Below are positions 43,260 to 54,009 of a stretch of 64,000 nt of DNA, piece by piece. The notes under the pieces were generated by a model. That model saw only the letters and a program-made list of their open reading frames with translations. It was not told the origin of the DNA and did not search any database. Origin of the DNA: Actinernus sp. WN-2022 (Eukaryota; Cnidaria; Anthozoa; Actiniaria; Actinernidae); NCBI GenBank assembly GCA_030867875.1, contig JAOWCC010000237.1, forward strand, positions 7,809,713-7,873,712, in the 5' to 3' direction. Within the stretch, counting starts at the first letter, position 1; the number at the start of each line of letters is the position of its first letter. The position numbers and the translations under genes are program-made.

Positions 43260-44577
43260 CCAATAGATTATTCACACCTGACCAATTAGGACACCAAAAA
43301 AATAGAGAAAACTGTACACACTTAGCAGATTGAATAGATGCGAAACGATCAACGTCGAACGGACCTAAAACTTCACTAAGATGATGAAAAAATGGCTAAG
43401 AAAGCGATCAATAATCAAAATCAATTAAACTACTCAAGGAATCAGCAAAATCATCAAGAGCGGATGTCAGGAAAAACCAGACAAATTTAAAATTTCGCGG
43501 CATGGGTCGGAAATTCGATTTCTTCCATATTTATAAGTCAGATAGGCTAAGGTATAACCAAAAGCACTGTACACTTTTTTAGGAAAATGCAATTAACTAA
43601 ATTCAGTCGAAATGACTGTTTGAGACCAAACAGTCATCTAGTCTTAAAAATGCTCAAATCGTGTTCTACAATATCTAAATATCTATTGTTATACATTTGA
43701 GAAATATTGTATTATTCTTTACATGAAAAATTATTTTATTCAGAAGGCATATATTTCACGTTGATAAAAGTATCTCGTAAATAAAATTAATTTTCACCAT
43801 GTGCTAAACCTTTGAATGGATCAAGCTTCAGGTTTTTTGAATTATCGAAAGATTATCTCTCGGTTACTGTAAATATTTCTTTGGGCAAATAATTGTGTGT
43901 GACGCAAGAGCTGTTCAAAGTCTGTTGAAAAACGTACATATTTGACTTTGAGAGGTCAACTGTCTATCTACGGGTCCAGCGCAGTTATGCCTATTTCACA
44001 CTTCTTAACAAATTAGAGATTCAGAAAATACACTACAAAGGCCATTTAAAAAAGTTCTAACCTTATTTGTTGTACAAATCAGATCCGGAGACTGTTTCTG
44101 TGTGATTCTTTTGTCGTTCTCTTAAGTTGCCTATTACTACAAGCTGTCAACGGTTGAATTGGAACAGCAATCTTTGTCTGACTTTCTACGTATTTCAACA
44201 ACACACTGAATATCCTATTCACAGGTTAAGTCATTTGCTAAATGTGCTTCGATTTGGAGTGCACTCTCGTTATAGTCTTGAGACTTTTAAACTGCTACAA
44301 TACGATCAACGTGCCGGCAGTTCTTCCAAGTTGCACAATATTAAAACAATGGCAATTATGCTAATTTCTTAGTGTGTTCTGCTTGTGCAGGGCTAAATCA
44401 AGTTAAAAAGAAAATAATCAGAACATTCAGATATGTCAGTTCTAGTTAGGATTTATACAGAAACAGAAGCCTGTTAGGCCATCTCAATAAAATGTTTCGT
44501 TTACCATCGCCCTCCGGCACGTGATGGTGGGTCGGTCGCTAAAAAAAATAAGTAAATTAAAAAATAATTAAAAAACC
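43260..44577. other. No supported gene
   Basis: AT-rich DNA. Short plus-strand frames (for example 44127-44372) show no motif. There is a self-complementary stretch at about 43605-43640 (ACTGTTTGAGACCAAACAGT). Confidence 0.4.
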
Positions 44578-45462
44578 TTAGGGGATCTGGAACCTGAAGA
44601 CTCGCGTAAAAATGTTCATGTATTCCTCAACTACTTTTTCCTCCCTTAGTTGTGGATTGACAATTTTCACGCTTAACAACTGACGTAACAGGAAGCTCTC
44701 TTCCAGTGGCTTATTTGATCTGTACAGCGCTCGTGCAATTATAAGAACTTTCAAAATATCACTCAATATACCCATGCAATGTTCATGCAATGTCCTCTAC
44801 CTAGTATTGATGACGTCCGATATGTGCAAGAGATAAGGGCAAACGTCGATCGAACAGAAGTCATGAATAACTACAGAAACCTTGTGAATGGGATCATTCT
44901 CTCCGGTTGAAGTCACCAAAGTACAGTCTCGTGTTATCGACAGATCAAATAAAAGTGGTCTATATGATTTACGAGAGTTCTGCATGCTGCTTTAATGGTT
45001 CTTTATTCCAACAATCCCGATATACTTTGCAGATACCAGTTATCCCTGTTTATATCCTGTGAGCAAAGTATCAGTTTAAAAGAGGTAGTAACAAAGAATC
45101 GGCGATGGATATCTGCACAGGACTATTTAGACACATGAATTTAAAAATTGTCGATTGAAAATGAGAAGATTGATAATATCGATTTGCTTACACCGTATTG
45201 AGTGAGTGCCACGATTCCCCCATACCAATAACCTATTTCAGCGCTTTCGCGCATCCATATTTTGAGGAATGAGGTGTCGCGTGATCCCTCCACTGACTTT
45301 GGTTTTACCTATAATTTCCATAGCCAATGGGTAATGAGTATTCTTGTCAAGCCAAGGTACACAGAGTTTTTCTGTTTCCCTGGTCCCTGCCTTTAACAAT
45401 CTGCCTTCACAGTAGAACATCTTTTTATCCACAAGGCCGGGATATTGAGCAAAACAGGTCAC
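44578..45462 (-). other. Exon-like minus-strand frames, unassigned
   Basis: Three open stretches look protein-like. 44578-44770 reads ILSDILKVLIIARALYRSN and then EEKVVEEYMNIFTRVFRF; 44797-44985 reads LLFDLSITRDCTLVTSTGEN; 45238-45462 reads YPGLVDKKMFYCEGRLLKAG, then LCVPWLDKNTHYPLAMEII. They may be exons of one degenerate gene, but no splice pairs could be matched and I recognise no family. Confidence 0.25.
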
Positions 45463-45980
45463 GTGATCTTGTACTCGATTTATTGATCAGCGGGTTTCTA
45501 CTTACCAATGAAATAAAAGTCATGGTGTGAGGGCAGATTTATGTGTGTCTGCAAGTCCCCAATATTTTAAAACCAAACAGTTCTTAAAGGGATTGTCCTC
45601 ATTACCCCATTTGCAGTTGAACGTTCACACGAGGGATGTCACGTGACAGCAGTTTTCACTTTAAAGTGTTAAGGTTCACGAGTCGTGTTAGTATGTGCAA
45701 CTTGGTAAAGATTCGCTTAAAACCAATTTCATAAGAGATATATTCAATGTTAGCCGTGTTTTTTGTTGACCCAGGCCTTAATTAACGTACTCGAGAAGAT
45801 ATCAATTACGTCACTTACTCTTCATTTGCCTTTACCTCTGCCTCCAGCTCGCCCTAAAAAGAGGGAGAACTTACGTCAGTCCTTGTATATAAATATAGTT
45901 CAATTCAATTCAATTTATTGTACTCGATTTATTAATGAGTTCAGCTACTCATTAATACGGCATCAGAGTGAACATTAACC
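45463..45980. other. Spacer with short AATTC repeats
   Basis: No gene is seen. Around 45898-45918 there is a short AATTCAATTC tract. Confidence 0.4.
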
Positions 45981-45984
45981 ATTT

Positions 45985-46375
45985 ATACTATGTAAACACA
46001 ATGCGTCGTCACAATGAACACCGACCAGTCATACACTGTAAACACAATGCGTCGTCACAATGAACACCGACCAGTCATACACTGTAAACACAATGCGTCG
46101 TCACAATGAACACCGACCAGTCATACGATGTAAACACAATGCGTCGTCACAATGAACACCGACCAGTCATACACTGTAAACACAATGCGTCGTCACAATG
46201 AACACCGACCAGTCATACGATGTAAACACAATGCGTCGTCAAAATGAACACCGACCAGTCATACGATGTAAACACAATGCGTCGTCAAAATGAACACCGA
46301 CCAGTCATACACTGTAAACACAATGCGTCGTCAAAATGAACACCGACCAGTCATACGATGTAAACAAAATATGCT
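45985..46375 (+). repeat. 46-bp minisatellite, about 8.5 copies
   Basis: Units begin TCATACACTG or TCATACGATG and contain ACACAATGCGTCGTCACAAT and GAACACCGACCAG. Starts are at 46029, 46075, 46121, 46167, 46213, 46259, 46305 and 46351. Two variable positions (ACTG/GATG and CACAATG/CAAAATG) give a mixed pattern of unit types. CpG-rich words stand out from the AT-rich surroundings. Confidence 0.95.
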
Positions 46376-47400
46376 AGTTATTACCTGCAGTATCGTCTAC
46401 TGCTGTCAGACGCAACCTCTGTGATAGGCACTAGCATTGTTCGTGTCACAAGGATTAATTGTGGCAAGTTATTACCTCCACTCTCGTTTACTGCTAACAA
46501 ACGGTGAAGGAATCAAAACCTCATCCACTTATTTACCTTCTCTGCCGTGATGCATTTCACTTGCCTCTCCATATCAGCTTCAGTCCTGTAATTCGAAAGT
46601 TAAAGTATGAGTAGCTATTATTTTAAAACATTCCTAGCTCAGCTTATTGCTTAATATTGTTGATGTCTGTTATATTATAGATGTTTCGTTCGATCGATGG
46701 CTCCAGACCTCTTTCAGTGACACTTGACTCAGTTTTGTTGAACCGTGGTGTACTGAAGCCGTGTAGACCGTGAAGTACTATTTCTCCATTTGAACCATAA
46801 CCTAGGACAGCCTTCTTGTAATATACTATTAACAGTTGAAACAAATTGCCTACGATCTAATGAGTAACTTTATTGTGAACCACTTATACCATAGTGTTCC
46901 AGTTTTCATAATAGGATTTTAGGCTCCATATTTTATTATTAACTGTATCAATTAGGCTTTTGTAACGTTATCCTACGTTAAGAATCCACACACGCTTCTG
47001 GACCAGACTTATATTATGAAAACTGCATGGCGACAGGTGTGTGCTTACGAAACTGACCAACTCCTGAATAATTACATATGCAAATACCAAACATGTCATG
47101 CCAAAGAAACACTTAATTTGCATGTCACGCCAGCATGTCACACCTTTCCTCTTGTGCAAGATAATAAAGTTCAAATGTTCTAGAGTTCAACCTGCACACT
47201 GTCAATAGATACTTCATGTTCAATAGCAACTAAAGTTCAATGATAAGTAAAAGTTCACTAACAGCTAAAGTTCAATAAGGAACATAGTCCGTGAGTCGAG
47301 CTGGGGTTAAGGTTTCGCACTCGACTCCGGTGTGGACGGTAGGACATTGGGCACAGCCTGCTCTGAACTGCGGGACACAGGGCTGTGCAGAACAGGTGTA
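46376..47400. other. Left flank of Gypsy-type fragment
   Basis: No gene is supported. TTATTACCTGCAGTATCGTC and a similar TTATTACCTCCACTCTCGTT (about 46379 and 46468) form a diverged direct repeat. The word ACCATAGTGTTCCAG at about 46890 recurs at about 48297, on the other side of the pol fragment, and may be an LTR remnant. Confidence 0.35.
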
Positions 47401-47413
47401 GGGAGCTGCTCAA

Positions 47414-48262
47414 TCAGAACTGGAATTGGCTCAGCTGGAACTTATCTGTAGTCGGCATCTCATCTGGGACTTGTAAGAGCTCATCAGTCTGGATGAGTTG
47501 GCGGCGATTACGTCTATAGGTATAGCTGCCAACTTTGACCTCATAACTTCTAATACCAATGGGGCGAGTACAAATTCCAGTACTCCAAGTCGTCTGACCA
47601 GGCAATTTCATTCGGACAGTAACACCCACCTCAATAGGTTTGAGGGGTTTGACCTGTCGGTCGTAGTAAAACTGCTGGCGCCTCTTCTAACCCACGAGAG
47701 CACGAGTGTCAAGTTCTGTTGGAAAACTTGGCTTGAGTAACGCAAGAAACGCTGTTCTGGACTATAACTATAGACTATAGACGGTTCATGGTGTTAACTG
47801 CGTTTTATGCATTCCCATTAGATTGAGGGTAATGGGGTGATGACGTCACATGTTGGAACCCCCATGTCTTCGCGAAGGCCTTTATGAGCTGCCTAATAAC
47901 ACTGCGGAACGTAACTTTATGTATGCGCTCCACTTCTATAAAGTCACTGTAGTAGTCAACTACAACTAACAATGTTCGTCCATTCATCTCGCAGAGATCA
48001 GCACCGACCTTGTACCATGGGCGTGCCACTTTTTCGTGCTGAAACATTGGTTCCTTGCTAGGCGCTTGTTGGTACGCCAGACAAATGTCACATTTGGAGA
48101 CGTACTCCTATAACTCTGTAGACATGCGGGGCCAGAAGAGACTCTCGCGTGCTCTTCTAAGACAGCCCACTACTCCAATATGAGTTGCGTGTGTCACAGC
48201 CATCATCTCCTTGTGCAGCACAGTAGGCACTAACAGACGAGATCCCTTAGCTCATCACGGAA
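47414..48262 (-). pseudogene. Decayed Gypsy-type integrase
   Basis: Reading right to left: a zinc-binding HHCC-type part (HIGVVGCLRRARESLFWP, YVSKCDICLAYQQAP) with a TAG inside, then the core start PWYKVGADLCEMNGR with LLVVVDYYSDFIEVE. After a deletion comes WGFQHVTSSPHYPQSNG. The stretch carrying the second catalytic Asp is missing, so the D,D-35-E triad is broken. A stop follows, and the C-terminal end is at 47414-47629 (VRMKLPGQTTWSTGICTR, GIRSYEVKVGSYTYRRNRR). Integrase would insert element cDNA; this copy cannot. No RT or Gag is near. It is probably a fragment of a Ty3/Gypsy element. Confidence 0.8.
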
Positions 48263-48309
48263 ATCGTAATATGCATTGAGACAGCTCTTCTTTTACCATA
48301 GTGTTCCAG

Positions 48310-48520
48310 CTTTAATTATGATAGTTATACTAAACAAACAAGATAATTAATTTAGCTTTAAGTAAAATAATTATGCTTAACATCGAAAGGAATTAGCTTA
48401 ATTTGATTTATGATAATTACGCTAAACATGACATGGGAATTAATTTAGCTTTAATTATGATAACTTTGTTACACATAGATTAGGTAATTAACTTAGCTTC
48501 ATTAATTTTGATCATTATGC
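48310..48520. repeat. Degenerate about 60-bp AT-rich repeat
   Basis: About four copies of a unit resembling TTAGCTTTAATTATGATAA are spaced roughly 60 bases apart. There is no coding content. Confidence 0.55.
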
Positions 48521-48669
48521 AGACGAGTTGTATCTTACTCGACGTACCGGTTCAGTTTCTGCCTCAGGCATTGATATTTTTCCTGCGACATAGAAGGAAA
48601 CAACAATTTCAAAATGTATAGAAATATCAAGAAAAAAGAAGTACAGTCATATTACGTGCTTAATCAAAG

Positions 48670-49510
48670 CTTTAAAGTGCCACTAGGATCACATTTTGAG
48701 ATAGAGATATTTTTGCGTATTTGTAAAGAAAAGTTGCCATATTTTTTCTCTACCCACACCGTTTTGGGAGGTCCGAATCTTGAGTTTTTATGTCCGCCAT
48801 TACTCGAACCCGTTGCGTGACAGAGCCGTGACAGAGCTCATTTCCAGCGAACGTGACGTCATCTTCTCAACACAACAACATGTGGGGCTACGTTTCACAC
48901 AAACTTTCGCACGAACTTATAAGCAAAGTACATGTTTATACTATTTTTTTCCTAAAAGGAAACGAAAGAACGAAGTTTTAAATGGAAATACGCATTTACA
49001 AAAGCGTGTCGTTCACAGAGAAGATGACGTCAGGACAGCAAACCGCTGGTCGAAAATCTCGAATTATTTGGAACATGACGTGGACGTGATTTCAACGGTA
49101 AACTCTCTGCAAAATAGTCCAGTTTCGTATTCGAAAATTACCGCTGAATGCAATGACTACAGACGCATGTACTCAGGCTTAGCCTCATTCTGAAGTTAAA
49201 CATTCTTAAATACCAGTGAGAAGGTGCAAAATGCGAAACTACAACAATACGCTGCAGAGTTGTGAATAGCCCACCTTCTTGCTGGTATTTACGAATGTTT
49301 ACCTTCAGAATGAGGCTAAGCCTGAGTACATTGCCTGAGTCTGTAGTCATTGCATTTAGCGGTAATAGGAAACTGGAGTATTCATAGATTAATTTGGTCC
49401 TTTGGTAATATTTTTCAATGATTTGATTATTTTCGACACTGTGTGTCGTTTTGGAAGACAAAAAAGTAGAAAAGAAAATTGTCGAATTTCGTCGTAGTGG
49501 CACTTTAAAG
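48670..49510. mobile_element. Fold-back element with inner 110-bp palindrome
   Basis: CTTTAAAGTGCCACTA-type ends face each other at 48670 and 49510. Inside, 49138-49240 and its inverse at 49255-49368 pair over about 110 bases, sharing ATGCAATGACTACAGAC or its complement, GGCTTAGCCTCATTCTGAAG and AAATACCAG. A plus-strand frame at 48780-49193 overlaps the arm and has no motif, so I do not call it a gene. Confidence 0.7.
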
Positions 49511-49782
49511 TATTTTTTTAGTGGCCACAAATTAAATAAAACAATACTGCCTAAAGACCGATTCATAGTGCACAACTTTTATTCAAATTTATCGCATACC
49601 ATTTTCTTACACCTTTGTTTTTGTTTTATGCCGACAGTTGTAAGCAGGTCAGTTGTACGGCTTATACGTCACGTCCTTGTGCGCGCTAAGCTCACAGGGG
49701 GTTGTATTCGCTGATATTTGTCGTCTGGAGGCGAGAGCAATAGCAGATTTACTATAAAGGGAAGTCAATTCTAAAGGTGTTT

Positions 49783-50055
49783 TTAAAGGAGCTGTATCAC
49801 GGTGAGGGACACGCCTTTATGTTCCAGGCCGGAACAAAAGTATTTTCAGTAGTTTTCATATAAACTGACGACCCTTAAGCACACCTGTGGGATGGATGAA
49901 ATCAAAGTAAATGTACAATGACTACCAAACTGTGCGTAGATCTAGTCTTCAATGAACATATTTCATATCATTTCGATGAAGCATTAATGAAGGGGAATTT
50001 AACTGTTTGAAGCCAAATAACAGCAACCAAACTCATTTGTCGTGACATCATTGCT
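49783..50055. mobile_element. TTAA-flanked MITE, copy 2
   Basis: It begins TTAAAGGAGCTGTATCACGG and aligns with the reverse complement of 14413-14699 through AACTGACGA, CACCTGTGGGATGG-like and AATCAAAGTAAAT stretches. The right end carries a weak GTCGTGACA remnant of the terminal repeat without a clear TTAA, so that end may be damaged. Confidence 0.7.
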
Positions 50056-50294
50056 CTCTTTTGTTACGAAATATGAAACCGCCCTCATGAAAATGCGCTT
50101 GTTGCAAATGCATTTGCAGCCCTGTGTCTCATTGGCTCTTGCTACATCATGCTCTTTGGCTATTTAGACCATTCACATTTTGGCGCTGACGCGGGAAGTC
50201 TACTAGGTGCAAATCCCGCAAACGAGTAATGTTGATAAGTTTGAAACACTCGCACAGAACTTCACCCAAAGCAATACGCATCAACATATCAATT

Positions 50295-50547
50295 AGAGCG
50301 GATTTCAATTGAGTGTCGGAAGTGTTTTGGTTTTGCGTTTACTAAGCTCTCCTATTGGCTGAGAAAGTAAACCAACCAATCAGAATCCAAAGTAAAACCA
50401 AACGCAAATTGATTTTGGTTTTGCTTTGGTTTGTCATTGGCTCACAGGGAAACAATTTATGAGTTACTCGTGATTACTCGCTCCTATGATTGGCTGGCTA
50501 TGGGTAATTTGCGTTTGGTTTTACTACACTCAACTGAAAACCGCTCT
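50295..50547. mobile_element. MITE with AGAGCGG termini
   Basis: AGAGCGGATTTCAATTGAGTGT-like and its inverse ACTCAACTGAAAACCGCTCT form 22-bp terminal repeats, flanked by TA. Inside, TTTTGCGTTTACTAAG and AACCAAACGC words recur on both strands, making a long imperfect hairpin. It has no ORF. Confidence 0.75.
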
Positions 50548-50679
50548 ACTGTAACACTATACATTGTATTTAGTTTGATCATATTCACCTTTTCATTTGC
50601 CAATAGAGATGTCAACTGCTTTAGTTGAATGGTACTCGCTTGGAAAGCGCTGCTCAACATCTTATTGTATAAAATATCA

Positions 50680-50840
50680 ATAATTAAAAGAAACTCAACA
50701 CAAACATACAATGCAACACAATGTAATAGTTAATTATGCGATACTCGCTGTGTTAGTTTATTGCTATGATTTATAGTCATTGAACCAAGAAAAGTAAACT
50801 CAACACAAACATACAATGCAACACAATGTAATATAATAAT
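50680..50840. repeat. Direct duplication of about 38 bp
   Basis: AACTCAACACAAACATACAA with the following GCAACACAATGTAAT occurs at about 50692 and again at about 50800, separated by about 70 unrelated bases. Confidence 0.75.
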
Positions 50841-51300
50841 GCAATACAATACTTTAACATATCACCAGTACGTTCCCATATGCGCTTTTCTTTCAAAACC
50901 ATTTACAAATGTCACGTGATGGGGTCCGTACGTACTTCACATGAACGGGCCTGAAAAGCCGTCCATCCCTGCTCGACTTTATATTACGTTTTTTCCATTA
51001 TTAAAACGAACTAAAGTGGTTATATGATGCCTAACGCATCGACTGAGTTAGGTTGGGCCATTAACGGACACTCTCTCGGTCATTTGGTCGCTCTGTCCGA
51101 ATCTCATCACCTCGAGCAAAATATTACCGCTCAATCCCGGTTTCTAGGCAACTACCCACCCACCCCTCCCTTGAATATGCATCGATTTATTGATGATTAA
51201 CCATTAAAGGTTAGGGTGAAGTGTCGAAGAGGGGTGGGAATTATCCAGTCCTCCACATTTTACTTCTCAAACTCATGAATAATTCATCCGGTAAATATTT
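50841..51300. other. No supported gene
   Basis: No coding sequence, terminal repeats or tandem repeats were recognised here. Confidence 0.4.
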
Positions 51301-51313
51301 TAGTCATATATGC

Positions 51314-51565
51314 TTTGATGACAATTACGTCAATCCCATAGATATCCCGATCAATGCCAACGATCCTGATATACCTCAACTGACCGAATTACAGGTGCTT
51401 GATACAATTACAGGTGAATTACAGCTGAATTACAGGTGTTTGATGACAATTACGTCTATCCCATAGATATCCCGATCAATGCCAACGATCCTGATATACC
51501 TCAACTGACTGAATTACAGGTGCTTGATACAATTACAGGTGAATTACAGCTGAATTACAGGTGCT
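51314..51565 (+). repeat. 125-bp tandem duplication
   Basis: Two copies start at about 51314 and 51439 with TTGATGACAATTACGTC and contain CCCATAGATATCCCGATC and CTGAATTACAGGTGCTTGA. Short inner repeats (GAATTACAGGTG, GAATTACAGCTG) follow. Only a few base differences separate the copies. Confidence 0.9.
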
Positions 51566-51639
51566 TGATACACTTTAATTTCCCGAACACAAGAAACCGC
51601 TACTGGTCCCTGCCAAATACCATTTTGGGTTTGGAGAGA

Positions 51640-52604
51640 CTTTGCAGTGGTTTTCCTGGATTTCGAAAAAGCATTCGATACTGTAAATTTTGACATCCTA
51701 ATAGATAAACTTGATCATTATGGTCTAAGAGGTACTGCATTAAGTTGGTTTAAATCATACCTATTTAATAGAAAACTAATAGTTTCAATTAATGGTGTGT
51801 CATCAAGTGAACTCACAGTAACTTATGGTGTCCCTCAAGATCTGTCCTAGGTCCTATTCTTTTTCTTTTATACATAAATGCCATTGACACTAGTCTCCTT
51901 TACTCGAGCAAATCCAGGAATGGCTTTTACGTAATAAGCTCTCTCTAAATATAACTAAATCAAATTTTGTCCTCTTTCACTCTCCTAAATTCAAGGTTCC
52001 ATTTTCACCAAAAATAAAAATTGATAATGAGATTATATTAGAAAAGGACAGTACCAAATATGTAGGCATTGTTATTGATAAATATCAGACCTGGAAAGAT
52101 CAAATAGCCACTATTTTATTAACTATTAACTATTATATTAACTATTCAAGAACCAACTACAAACAAAAAAATATTAGCATTAATGGAATAAAAATCTGGG
52201 ATCAAATACCCTACTATATTAAATCTGAAAATAGACGCATCTTCAAAAAGAAAATTGTTTCCGACCTCATAAGCGATTACGCCGGTGTATTTGTAGTGAA
52301 TTTATTTATTACTGAGCTACATTGTATATTAGATTGTGCTTCTTCCTTTTTTGTATTGCATTGTATGTATTATAGTATCGTACCTTCCTTGTCTCAAATT
52401 TATTTCACCATATAATACTGATAATCTAAAACTGTAAAAAATATTTTGAAATCTAATACATTAAGTACTCCACGCGACCACTGTCTATCTCCTGGTGAAC
52501 CAGACTAGATAACCCCATGTTTTTTTCTGGATCAACCAACTCTATTCTGTGTATGCTTTATATTTGTATCCCTTCCATCTAGAGTGAAATAAAATTGCTG
52601 TTGC
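51640..52604 (+). mobile_element. Decayed LINE (RT to 3' end)
   Basis: The plus-strand frame from 51647 gives FLDFEKAFDTVNFDILIDKL and GVPQ. One missing base then shifts to SVLGPILFLLYINAI. The YADD-containing stretch is deleted, and the frame resumes IQEWLLRNKLSLNITKSNF, then KYVGIVIDKYQTWKDQI. After further loss the end reads GIKIWDQIPYYIKSENRR. The element closes near 52604 after AATAAAATTGCTG. The deletions make it inactive. Confidence 0.75.
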
Positions 52605-52649
52605 TGACCTACTAGCCACTACAGTTCTAAAGTGTTGGAACGAACCTGT

Positions 52650-52800
52650 ACCTGGCCGGCGAAATGGAAGGAAGCAAATATGAACCCGCTCCCGAAGGTT
52701 GACATCCCCCGCCTAGACGATTCTCGTTATAGAGGAATCAACGTGACGCCTGTTATAGCTATAGGTTTTCAAATACAGCTCGCATTTCAAGACTTTTAGA
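52650..52800 (+). mobile_element. Small RT fragment of another LINE-type element
   Basis: The plus-strand frame reads [20 protein letters not shown] and then [14 protein letters not shown], which matches the finger region (trp-lys-x-ala, tyr-arg-x-ile) of RTs. About 50 codons remain between unrelated flanks. Confidence 0.55.
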
Positions 52801-52849
52801 TCGCTATTTTTTCATTAATGTGGAGTTTGAGAATCCATGTAAAACACTC

Positions 52850-52972
52850 GGAGCCGTTGTCAGTTAGAAGCGAGTTTCTAAATACAGTGAGAAGGGGTTG
52901 AGAAACTTTGGCTTCGCCTCGGTTTTTACCCCTGTCTCACTCTATGTAGAAATCGTTTCTAAAACAGCTCCT
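52850..52972. mobile_element. Imperfect hairpin MITE
   Basis: GGAGC at the left and GCTCC at the right bound arms that pair through GTTTCT/AGAAAC and GTGAGA/TCTCAC blocks with several bulges. It has no ORF. Confidence 0.55.
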
Positions 52973-53261
52973 CCTGTTTTACGTATTACTTGAAAGCTTA
53001 CGAAGAAATTAGTTTAAGCGTGAACGTTAACCAAGAAAAGTATAGCATTGAACAGAAGATTTTGATTAATACACCTAGTTTTGTACTGAAAATAGGTACT
53101 GTATATCTTCTATAAAGCATATCTAAATACTACAGATGGCATAGTGGCGTCTACGAAGAGCAATTTCAGCGGTATTGACCATAATGCCTCATTTCAATGT
53201 AATGAAGCACCATTGAAACCGTCATTCTTGTGTGACACCAACACCCTCTAAACAAGCACAA

Positions 53262-53745
53262 CTGGCTCATTTTGGAATCTTCTCAAAATATTTAATTTAC
53301 CTGACCTTTAATTCGAATATTTATCATTACCGTCTTGACAGGACGTAGCTTTAATTAGTGTGATATCATAATCCGGGTGCGGTTATTAGGATCGAGTTAA
53401 CTACATCAGTTCATTCGTTATCCTGAGCGTGTACTCGAAACCTATTTAAGTTAGCCACTAGTTTTATTTATCTAGTTTTTATGGTTTATCCAGTTAATAC
53501 CGCTATAGATCGTGACTCTGCGGTAGTTTATCAAGTTTGTAACACTACGGATCGTGACTCTGTGGTTTATTCAGTTAGGAATACTATGGATCTTGACTCT
53601 ATGATTTTTCCAGTTCGTAACACTATGGATCGTTAACTACATATCACACTAATTAAAGCTACGTCCTGTCAAGACGGTAATGATAAATATTCGAATTAAA
53701 GGTCAGGTAAATTAAATATTTTGAGAAGATCCCAAAATGAGCCAA
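53262..53745. mobile_element. Fold-back element: about 100-bp arms around a minisatellite loop
   Basis: The left arm (53262-53364) and right arm (53641-53745) are inverse copies with one or two differences, sharing AAAATATTTAATTTACCTGA, CCGTCTTGACAGGACGTAGC and others. The loop holds about four units of a 45-48 bp repeat containing ATGGATCGTGACTCTG and TTCAGTTAGGAATACTA. AACAAGCACAACT lies outside the left arm (53249) and again at about 53840, right of the other arm. Confidence 0.85.
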
Positions 53746-54009
53746 TTTCCCTTCTAGAAGACTTCACGAACAACAACATACAAATAATAACAAGATTCCT
53801 TTTTGTTGGCAGAGAGAGAAGTTTATTCGAACCTAAACAAGCACAACTAGTAAGAGATGGACCATTATATTGTGGGGGGAGGGAGTTGGGATTGGCAATT
53901 GTTATCACACAGTTAGCTTGAGTATACAATGTAGATTGCACAACGGTATAATCATGCTCATGATCTCTGAGACACGAATATAAAATATCAAGTATACTTC
54001 AGCGACAGA

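Noticed and set aside
45985..46375. CRISPR-like array
   Set aside because: The units are contiguous with no spacers, and the DNA is eukaryotic; this is a minisatellite.
48780..49193. Plus-strand 137-codon frame
   Set aside because: It overlaps the palindromic arm of a fold-back element and shows no motif.
51314..51565. Coding repeat reading DIPINANDPDIPQLTELQVL
   Set aside because: It is an open frame in a two-copy 125-bp duplication with no start, splice sites or homologous family recognised.
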